DNA of 64,000 nt from Tetramitus jugosus (taxonomy: Eukaryota > Heterolobosea > Eutetramitea > Acrasida > Vahlkampfiidae). The stretch lies in contig OW569374.1 in assembly GCA_937625935.1 (NCBI GenBank), forward strand, positions 248,001-312,000, in the 5' to 3' direction. This document shows, piece by piece, positions 39,939-46,186 of the stretch. Below the pieces are notes generated by a model that was not told the origin of the DNA, did no database searches, and was given only the letters and a program-made list of their open reading frames with translations. The position numbers and the translations under genes are program-made. The stretch's first letter is position 1; each line of letters opens with the position of its first letter.

Positions 39939-40098
39939 GGTTGTTGTTGCGGCTACCTGTTATTGTTTGGCTCTATTTTGCTTTTATTGATGTTCTTGGT
40001 TTTTGTTGAAGCAAAGTTTTGTTGTATGGAACGGGCGGGTTTTTGTTTGCGTTCTTTTTATTGGACCAATCTTCTGAATGGAATATTTCTTCGTCTCA

Positions 40099-41124
40099 TT
40101 AGAGAAGTTGTGCTAGACGAGCTGCTCTCTCCTCCATCTTGACTGAAGACTGACTTTGTTGAACTGCTGCGTTCGATTGCTGCATATGAGCGACTCTGAT
40201 ACCTTCATGGGTCGAAGTTGGGTGAGTGTCTCCTGATAGAGCAGCTGCATTTCTTTGTTGATCCAGTGGCAATTGGGAAATGGAGGTTGATTGAGAGGAG
40301 AGAATTGAATCAGATACTCCCATGGATCTCGTTCTTGGTACCGTGGTATCCATCCTCTGAACTGATCCTGGAACAGCATTGTATTGCACTGGCTCGGCCA
40401 CATAGGTTTCAATAGAACCGGGACCAACAACGAAACCGCTCAAGTCCCTCTGACTCAATCTCTGATACATCTCCTGATCATTGATGATGGTTGTTGTGCT
40501 TGGTCTCATCTCAGCCAACTTTTCTACTGGTTGTTCCACAATTTCATAAATGGGTTGTTCAATCACTTCTGTAATCACTGGTCTAATGATCCTTCTTCGA
40601 ACAATACGGCGCACCTGACGCACCTCTGGTTCAGCATAAATCACTTCGACACCGTCATTGTCCACATATCTCTCACCTCCCTTGATATTCATGAGATTGT
40701 GAATTCTTTGACGTTCCTGATCTGACAACAGCTTTCCTTCCTCTTCAATGATGGGTTCATCCTGGATCACAATCTCCTGTACTTCATGGGTAATTCGTTT
40801 CTCAATGGGTTGTTCTCGAACCTCAATCTGGTATTCTACAAGTTTCTCATTGATGATATTCTTGTTCACCACTTCCTTTCTCACATTCTTCAAAATCTTG
40901 TCCAGAACAGGCTTCTCATGTGAAACAGTGACACCAGACTCTGCACCAAATTGAGTTGCATCAAATGAGGTGGAAGTAGATGACAAGGGGGTTTGTAACT
41001 GAGGTTGTTGCAGCTGTTGTTGTTGAATTTGTTCTACCATTGTGTAACTGTCGTTATGACCAGGCTGAGTGCAGAGTGTATTCAATTTTATTTGATGTGG
41101 ATCTTCACAATGTTGTGGAATCAT
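40099..41124 (-). CDS. Charged-repeat protein, alveolin/articulin-like
   Basis: 341 aa. A central tract (about 75-215) is built of short valine/isoleucine-proline-charge repeats: VVNKNIINEKLVEYQIEV, REQPIEKRITHEVQEIVI, RRIIRPVITEVIEQPIYEIV and EQPVEKLAEM. Such alternating hydrophobic/charged E-x-P-I/V repeats are the hallmark of alveolins, articulins and epiplasmins, which form membrane skeletons. Gln-rich ends flank it. No exact family repeat can be proved by eye, and generic stress-protein repeats look similar. The ATG at 41124 lies 124 bp from the tRNA gene. Confidence 0.5.
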   Translation of the reverse strand: MIPQHCEDPHQIKLNTLCTQPGHNDSYTMVEQIQQQQLQQPQLQTPLSSTSTSFDATQFGAESGVTVSHEKPVLDKILKNVRKEVVNKNIINEKLVEYQIEVREQPIEKRITHEVQEIVIQDEPIIEEEGKLLSDQERQRIHNLMNIKGGERYVDNDGVEVIYAEPEVRQVRRIVRRRIIRPVITEVIEQPIYEIVEQPVEKLAEMRPSTTTIINDQEMYQRLSQRDLSGFVVGPGSIETYVAEPVQYNAVPGSVQRMDTTVPRTRSMGVSDSILSSQSTSISQLPLDQQRNAAALSGDTHPTSTHEGIRVAHMQQSNAAVQQSQSSVKMEERAARLAQLL

Positions 41125-41239
41125 TCAAAAAAATTAACTATTTCAGGCCAGATCGCCCAATAGACACTACCTATTAACCTATTATTTTTAGTGTGGTTGA
41201 TCTATGGTTGTATTCACGAATCGCTCAGAACTGACATCC

Positions 41240-41244
41240 AAAAA
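41240..41244 (-). terminator. Pol III terminator of the tRNA gene
   Basis: TTTTT on the minus strand, starting 4 nt past the tRNA discriminator base. Confidence 0.75.
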
Positions 41245-41247
41245 GAT

Positions 41248-41318
41248 CTCGATCACCGGGAATCGAACCCGGGTCGCCAGAGTGACAGTCTGGAATGCTA
41301 CCCCTATACCATGACCGA
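41248..41318 (-). tRNA. tRNA-Asp (GTC)
   Basis: 71 nt without an intron. The acceptor stem TCGGTCA/TGATCGA pairs fully (one G-U) with discriminator G. The anticodon stem is CCAGA/TCTGG with loop CTGTCAC, giving anticodon GTC. The T arm is CCGGG-TTCGATT-CCCGG, which also supplies the B box; the A box is in the D arm (TGGTATAGGGG). It ends in a T5 terminator. The gene's upstream side faces the retrotransposon-like units. Confidence 0.95.
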
Positions 41319-41388
41319 TGTTGCATGAGAATCATAGGTTGAATAAAACACAGAAAAAACAAAAAAACGCAGAAAAAAACGGAATCAC

Positions 41389-42537
41389 ATGTCTGGTGAT
41401 TCAACAAATTTGGTGAAGGAATACGGCAACAGCCGTTATGCAGTGTGGACCACTGCACGGAAAGGCACGAGGCCAAGTGACAGAGAGGTCGTCATTACTG
41501 GCAACGGTAATGGCGTCTCTCAGTCATCTTTGGCAAGAAAGATTGGAGAGGAGTTTGGTGACTGGCTCAACCGAGTCCAAGTCATCAAAAGGAAAGGCCA
41601 GCAACGCTTTGTTGCATGGGTGACGGTCAAGGGTGACCGCATCTATGACTTTGTTGATTTGTTCAACAAGCAAAGGAGGATTGGCAATAGCACTGCTGCA
41701 CCCAAGCGCAGTGTTGATTGCACAAGAAAGGTGGTCGTCCATGGCATGAAGAACATGTCAGTGGACGACATCAAGAAGCTACTGGGACCTGAAAAGGTCG
41801 CCAGTGTGCTCAAGAAGCGTGACACTGCTTTCGTGGTCATGGGTGATGAAACCTATGCACAAGCAGTGCTCACCGGAGAGAACAAGGTAAAGGCCACGGT
41901 CACTCGATACGTCGAGAGGCCACATGATCCTCTCAAGGCCGTCAACAAGAGGTTGACAAAGATGTACGAGGAGCTGCTGACGGTGGTTGACGCACTGCGT
42001 CGACAGGTCACAGAACTCACCAAGGAATTGGCAAAGACAAAGGGCCAAGAGGGCAACAAACCGGTTCCGATACCGGAACAAGAAGTTGCACAAAGAACTG
42101 CTCCTGGTCTGATGGAGACAGAAGAACAAAGGAGTGCAACACCACTGCCAACAGTGCCTGTTGCACAGCTCAGCGCTGAAAATCAGCAAATCCTGGAGCA
42201 AGTGAATGCCACTTCTCCAGTGTTTGCTAGAGCGAAGAAGGAAATTGCTGCATTGGCACTGGCCAGTGCACGCAAAAGGTATGGTTTGACTGAGGACGAA
42301 CCAGTCATTGTGGATGTGGACGACGACTCCGAAAAGGAGATTCAAAGTCCACAACTCAATGACAACAAGAAGAGGAGTGCTAGGATCACACTGGGTGATC
42401 TGAGGAGCAACAAGGCCCAAAACAAGAAAACAACAACAGATGGCTCTGTGTCCATCGGCGGTCCTACTACAAGGTTACGCTCTTTGATGAAGGGCATCAA
42501 TCAAAACACTCACCTGAGTGATTCTTCCAACCTGTAG
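41389..42537 (+). CDS. Retrotransposon ORF1-like protein (two RRM-like folds, coiled coil)
   Basis: 382 aa. Two segments look like RRM folds: residues about 31-95 (EVVITGNGNGVSQSSLARKI ... RFVAWVTVKGDRIYDFVDLF) and 113-172 (KVVVHGMKNMSVDDIKKLLG ... AFVVMGDETYAQAVLTG). A coiled coil follows (KAVNKRLTKMYEELLTVVDA then RRQVTELTKELAK, about 183-215), then a charged disordered tail. An RRM plus coiled-coil layout is that of the RNA-chaperone ORF1p of LINEs, although there the coiled coil precedes the RRM. No CCHC knuckle is seen. No homology search was possible, so the LINE assignment rests on fold pattern and on the neighbouring ORF2-type zinc domain. Confidence 0.6.
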   Translation: MSGDSTNLVKEYGNSRYAVWTTARKGTRPSDREVVITGNGNGVSQSSLARKIGEEFGDWLNRVQVIKRKGQQRFVAWVTVKGDRIYDFVDLFNKQRRIGNSTAAPKRSVDCTRKVVVHGMKNMSVDDIKKLLGPEKVASVLKKRDTAFVVMGDETYAQAVLTGENKVKATVTRYVERPHDPLKAVNKRLTKMYEELLTVVDALRRQVTELTKELAKTKGQEGNKPVPIPEQEVAQRTAPGLMETEEQRSATPLPTVPVAQLSAENQQILEQVNATSPVFARAKKEIAALALASARKRYGLTEDEPVIVDVDDDSEKEIQSPQLNDNKKRSARITLGDLRSNKAQNKKTTTDGSVSIGGPTTRLRSLMKGINQNTHLSDSSNL

Positions 42538-42568
42538 GTGCACCGTCGGGGACAACAAGAGAAGAAGA

Positions 42569-42598
42569 GTGAGCGACGCCCTACGGGTCGTCACTCAC
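42569..42598 (+). other. 3' UTR hairpin of retro-unit 1, UAC triloop
   Basis: GTGAGCGACGCCC, loop TAC, GGGTCGTCACTCAC: 12 pairs, one C-A mismatch and a single bulged T. Located between the stop codon and AATAAA. Confidence 0.75.
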
Positions 42599-42613
42599 AA
42601 AACAAGTCAATAA

Positions 42614-43360
42614 ATGAGCAATCGTGTGCTTGCGCACACTTGGTTGTATGGAACAAAAAAAAACACAGAAAAAACAGCAAAGGGGTTTATGCACATAATC
42701 CGATGTAATGGGCAATACGCCAGAGGTCGTGATGATCTCAAAGAGATACTCTTCAGGGAAAGAAAGGCCACAATCGAACAGTACCCAGAGTGGTGGTTAC
42801 AGTCTGCCGCAATGGAGCACAAGAACCAATTCGAGTTTCTCAAGAACCCCTTTGTTATAGATCGCCGGTTGGAATGGTTCCACGCACAGATCAGAAGCGG
42901 TACATTGCACACTAGAGCAGTGTGTAATGATTTGTATGATGATGACGAACCGGATCTGTGTCCAAGGTGCGGTATTGAGTCAGAAACCATCATTCACTGT
43001 CTGATCCGATGCAAGTGTGCTATAGACGCTCGTCGAAAACTTGTGTTGGAAGTTTACAACAAACTGCTCAGACTCCCATTGCATCGAGAATCGAATGTGA
43101 ATTTGTGGTTTGACAAAGTTGTATTCAGAAATGGGGTACTTCTCCCGAGATCCCGGAAGACCAGTCGGGAGTACCTCTCGGGAATGATGGGCGTTGAAAG
43201 TGAAGCTCTTGATGAGGTTATGGATGCGCTGGTGAAGAATGGAATGAAGTTAGAATTAGCCCTTCGCAAGGCACGTAGCTTTGTCAGTTGGGTAAAGAGT
43301 CGCTGCATCGTTACTTTGCACACACTTTACCAGCAATCAAAAGACTACAAACAGAAGTAA
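42614..43360 (+). CDS. LINE ORF2 C-terminal fragment with zinc-binding domain
   Basis: 248 aa open frame, part of unit 2. It starts at an ATG overlapping the AATAAA of unit 1 and reads through the poly(A)/leader junction (residues 1-26), so an alternative start is ATG 42692 (MHIIRCNGQ). Residues about 96-135 (IRSGTLHTRAVCNDLYDDDE ... CPRCGIESETIIHCLIRC) are a reverse-transcriptase zinc-binding module, CX2CX8HX4C, as found at the end of non-LTR retrotransposon ORF2. The reverse transcriptase and endonuclease domains are absent. The frame is intact, so either this is a 5'-truncated insertion or it encodes a small protein. Confidence 0.65.
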   Translation: MSNRVLAHTWLYGTKKNTEKTAKGFMHIIRCNGQYARGRDDLKEILFRERKATIEQYPEWWLQSAAMEHKNQFEFLKNPFVIDRRLEWFHAQIRSGTLHTRAVCNDLYDDDEPDLCPRCGIESETIIHCLIRCKCAIDARRKLVLEVYNKLLRLPLHRESNVNLWFDKVVFRNGVLLPRSRKTSREYLSGMMGVESEALDEVMDALVKNGMKLELALRKARSFVSWVKSRCIVTLHTLYQQSKDYKQK

Positions 43361-43378
43361 CGCTCTCCGAGCGTTACT
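43356..43378 (+). other. Perfect hairpin with UCC triloop (unit 2)
   Basis: AGTAACGCTC, loop TCC, GAGCGTTACT; ten base pairs, no mismatch, overlapping the ORF stop. Confidence 0.85.
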
Positions 43379-43390
43379 GAAAGGTAAGAC

Positions 43391-43415
43391 TAGTGCCGCT
43401 CTGCGAGCGGCACTA
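43391..43415 (+). other. Perfect hairpin with UGC triloop (unit 2)
   Basis: TAGTGCCGCTC, loop TGC, GAGCGGCACTA; eleven base pairs, no mismatch. Confidence 0.85.
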
Positions 43416-43637
43416 TGAGTATAAGTGAAATTAATGGAAAGAAAGATAAACAATAAAGTGAGCAACTGCGCGTTGTATCAAAAAAAAAAAAAAAACAGAA
43501 AAAACAGCAAAAGCGCCTCTTTAGTGGAATCAAGAAGGATATCGCCAAGAAGACAGCAAAACAGTTCGTGGATAATACTAAGAGGAGATGTGTTGAGGTG
43601 ATGCTTCGCCTCTTCACAACCTCCAAAGAGATGGCTG

Positions 43638-43666
43638 GTTGCTGATGCTCTACGAGCACCAGCAAC
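43638..43666 (+). other. Hairpin with UAC triloop (unit 3)
   Basis: GTTGCTGATGCTC, loop TAC, GAGCACCAGCAAC; twelve pairs and one A-C mismatch. Confidence 0.8.
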
Positions 43667-43680
43667 AAACAATGCAAAAG

Positions 43681-43699
43681 TGACGGCATTCTGCCGTCA
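43681..43699 (+). other. Perfect hairpin with UUC triloop (unit 3)
   Basis: TGACGGCA, loop TTC, TGCCGTCA; eight base pairs. Confidence 0.8.
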
Positions 43700-43778
43700 T
43701 AAACAGCTACATCATGTGGAAGAGAAACAACAACGAATAAACAGCGCAACCATTGGTTGTATTAAAAAAAAAAAAAAA

Positions 43779-44050
43779 CAGCAAAAGCGCCTCGTGATGT
43801 CCATGGTCAACGGGAAAAAAGACACAGAGGCGAAAGCTGTTCATTGATACGCTTGAGGATATCAAGCAACACCAAACATTCCAGGAAGAGAATGTGTATC
43901 AGTCAAGGAACAGGCTGGAGTTTGTCAAACAATGTTTGACTTTTGATGGATACATCAAAAGAAGGCAATGTGACGATTGCTACCTCGCTAGATACGTACC
44001 AACTACGGAAAATAAAGAGAGCACTACTCACAACTACGTAAAGGTCTAAT
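43779..44050 (+). mobile_element. Retro-unit 4: leader plus unmatched body, right end not clear
   Basis: Starts CAGCAAAAGCGCCTC right after the A15 of unit 3, identical to unit 3 there, then diverges. A frame of about 70 codons (LFIDTLEDIKQHQTFQEENV ... QCDDCYLARYV) ends at a TAA at 44047. No poly(A) or UNC hairpin was found at its end, so the right border is a guess. It could be a truncated or decayed unit. Confidence 0.5.
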
Positions 44051-44320
44051 CAAACAAAAACTCATGGCCAACTCGACTGTGAAACCTCTATCCGGAGGGC
44101 ATTTATTTGGAAAACCACAAAGTTTTCCGGCGGAGTTTCGAAAGTGACCTTTTTGGAACCATCCAAGCTACATAAAAGAATCTTGACGAAAAAAATAGTG
44201 ACCAACTAAGGAATTTTTTCTGGAATCCGCTTCGGATGGAAATAGACTAGTTGTCGAAATGATACACCAAGAGGATTGTGTTCCTCTCACCAACAATTAA
44301 CTGAAAACAAGAGATAAATC

Positions 44321-46138
44321 ATGTCATGTATTGATATTATATGTGTCCACTACGCAGACAGTGATACTTACAAGTGCTCTCCATTCTTTGTCCGGTTCTC
44401 TCAAAAGTCGACCGAGACCAATCTGGTTCGCATCTATGTCCACGAAGAGAATCCTCCTTGTTGTATGTCTTCGGGTGCAGAAAGCATGGATCCCACATCT
44501 TCCTCCGAATCACCTCCACGATCCACAACAACGATACTACCGCACCCTCAAAACGTGCTCGACAATCGAACAGTTCAGTCTCATCGTAACACGGAGAGCG
44601 TCACTGGAGACACGTGCTTTGTGCTCGAGAAGGGACACAAATATCCCTATTTTGTGAAAGCGAAACAATTTCATGACCGTTCATTCTCGATCAAATCATT
44701 CATTCCTTCGACACCGGATTCCTCATGCTCTTCGGCATCGAGCTCTCGGTCATTCACCCCCTCTTCGAGCTCATCCATGACACCAATGACACCCAGGACA
44801 CCTTCCACACCGCTCACACCACTAACACCACTCAGTCGAGCTCAAACACCCCTGCCTTTCACTTCCTCTCAAGCAGACTTGCGTCACTGCTATTCCAATC
44901 ATCCTCAAGTTATGACCTCACAACAATCACCACCAACACAACAACAACAACAAAAACAACGACGACAGCACTCTGTGAGTGAGCCAGCGACTCCTGAGAG
45001 ACACAAGCGAAGTGGCCTCTTCTCTAAATTGAGACGTCATAGCTCTCGACACAAACTCGCAATCGATGAGAACACATCCGCAATGCTCAACTCGGATTCT
45101 TGTCCAGATTTAGGAAACAACGAAGAGGAATCGATAGCCGGTGAAACACCCAACGGTTCTCCTGCTTGTCATCAACACGAAATGAACCTCAATGGTTGCC
45201 AAGATGATCATGTGATGATGCCCAATCCAACGGAACCAACAATGAAGAAAAAGAAATGGATGGACCGTTGGTTGGACAAGATTAATCGTGAAACGCATCA
45301 CGAAGAAGTGTTGACTCCACCTTCGGACTTTATTAAACGAATGAAGTTGAAGAAGGAAGTGACCAAGATTACTCTAAAGGCCAATGGACAGACCATTGAA
45401 GGCCGAATATTCCTCTGGGACAGTAAGCAAAGGTGCATCATTAGCGACATTGATGGAACCATTACACGAAGTGACACCAAGGGCCACATTTTAACCAGAT
45501 TAGGTGTGAATTACTGTCATCGAGGAATCATTAGCCTGTTCAATCAGTTGAGCAACAAGGGGTACAAGATTATGTACTTGACAGCACGACCCATCACGTT
45601 GTTTCCACGTACGAGGGACTACATTTGTCGCATACAGGAAGGAACGTGCAAAATGCCCATTGGCCCAGTGATCACTGCACCCAACAAGACATGGAACGCT
45701 TTTGCACGCGAATTGATCATTCGGAAACCAGAAACGTTTAAAATCGCCATTTTGAAAACAATAAGAGAGTTGTTCCCTGCAGATCACAATCCTTTTGTTG
45801 CTGGGTGGGGCAATCGAACAACAGACGATTGTTCATACATATCTGTTGGTATAGAACCTTCGAGAGCATTCCGAATTAATTGTAAGGGTGAAATTGTGAC
45901 TTCAGATGATCAATTCTCCTCGATGAGTCATCTCGACCACATGCTTGAGAAATTAGGCGTATTTCCTCATTGTAGATCTGGTGTATCTGAAGCAGTTCAA
46001 AGATATCATGATCTGCAGGAGACTTTACAACATCCCCTTGAGTTAGTTGTGAATATGAATCGAAAGTCAAAGGGAGGTATTGATATTGAAAAATTCATCA
46101 GAGAACAATACTCAACTCCTGGAAGCACTGAAACATAA
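44321..46138 (+). CDS. LPIN: Lipin, phosphatidate phosphatase
   Basis: Mg-dependent phosphatidic acid phosphatase producing diacylglycerol for triacylglycerol and phospholipid synthesis, 605 aa. The start MSCIDIICVHYADSDTYKCS PFFVRF matches the N-LIP core (CIDIIVV..D..xCSPFHVRFGK), but the 20-25 residue amphipathic helix that normally precedes it (VG..NPATLSG) is absent. A long Ser/Thr/Pro and Gln-rich middle is followed by the C-LIP/LNS2 phosphatase domain: IISDIDGTITRSD (DxDxT catalytic motif), YLTARPITLFPRTRDYI, MPIGPVITAPNKTWNA, LPFVAGWGNRTTD-like PFVAGWGNRTTDDC and YISVGIEPSRAF. The retro-units end about 270 bp upstream, so the missing N-terminus may lie in an unseen exon or may have been lost. 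Confidence 0.92.
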   Translation: MSCIDIICVHYADSDTYKCSPFFVRFSQKSTETNLVRIYVHEENPPCCMSSGAESMDPTSSSESPPRSTTTILPHPQNVLDNRTVQSHRNTESVTGDTCFVLEKGHKYPYFVKAKQFHDRSFSIKSFIPSTPDSSCSSASSSRSFTPSSSSSMTPMTPRTPSTPLTPLTPLSRAQTPLPFTSSQADLRHCYSNHPQVMTSQQSPPTQQQQQKQRRQHSVSEPATPERHKRSGLFSKLRRHSSRHKLAIDENTSAMLNSDSCPDLGNNEEESIAGETPNGSPACHQHEMNLNGCQDDHVMMPNPTEPTMKKKKWMDRWLDKINRETHHEEVLTPPSDFIKRMKLKKEVTKITLKANGQTIEGRIFLWDSKQRCIISDIDGTITRSDTKGHILTRLGVNYCHRGIISLFNQLSNKGYKIMYLTARPITLFPRTRDYICRIQEGTCKMPIGPVITAPNKTWNAFARELIIRKPETFKIAILKTIRELFPADHNPFVAGWGNRTTDDCSYISVGIEPSRAFRINCKGEIVTSDDQFSSMSHLDHMLEKLGVFPHCRSGVSEAVQRYHDLQETLQHPLELVVNMNRKSKGGIDIEKFIREQYSTPGSTET

Positions 46139-46186
46139 AATGTTTTTGTAAGATATATAACCATGAACTCCATCCACTATCTTTAC

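Larger units (their letters stand above)
41347..42663 (+). mobile_element. Retro-unit 1: ORF1, 3' hairpin, AATAAA, poly(A)
   Basis: Begins with an A-rich leader (ACACAGAAAAAACA at 41348) 28 bp from the tRNA 5' end. It contains an ORF1-like gene, a 3' UTR hairpin at 42569-42598, AATAAA at 42609, a post-signal hairpin GTGTGC-TTGC-GCACAC at 42624, the end motif GTTGTAT, and A9 at 42655. The poly(A) and leader motif recur in the next units, so it is one member of a head-to-tail series. More GC-rich than its neighbours, with no Asn/Gln runs in its ORF. Confidence 0.75.
42664..43495 (+). mobile_element. Retro-unit 2: ORF2 3' end, two hairpins, AATAAA, poly(A)
   Basis: Starts with the leader CACAGAAAAAACAGCAAA directly after the A9 of unit 1. 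It carries the ORF2 C-terminal fragment, two perfect hairpins (43356-43378, 43391-43415), AATAAA at 43452, a short post-signal hairpin (CAAC-TGCGC-GTTG), GTTGTAT and A16 at 43480-43495. The distance from AATAAA to the tail is 22 nt. Confidence 0.75.
43496..43778 (+). mobile_element. Retro-unit 3: short unit, two hairpins, AATAAA, poly(A)
   Basis: 283 bp. Leader CAGAAAAAACAGCAAA then GCGCCTC, shared with unit 4. A short open stretch in the frame of AAGCGCCTC (KRLFSGIKKDIAKKTAKQFV ... ending in TSKEMAGC) lacks a proper ATG. Hairpins lie at 43638-43666 and 43681-43699, AATAAA at 43736, a post-signal hairpin CAACC-ATT-GGTTG, GTTGTAT and A15 at 43764-43778. Confidence 0.75.

Noticed and set aside
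42569-43415. UNCG tetraloops in the retro-unit hairpins
   Set aside because: The letters fit U-N-C-G, but the G pairs with the C before the U, so base pairing supports three-base loops.
43496-43794. Leader of the retro-units as a spliced leader
   Set aside because: Attractive because the same leader precedes different bodies, but no donor RNA gene or acceptor AG context was found; kept only as a test in the findings.
41890-44320. Upstream exon for the lipin amphipathic helix
   Set aside because: No frame between the retro-units and the lipin ATG encodes a VGK...NPATLSG-like helix, and no convincing donor/acceptor pair was seen.
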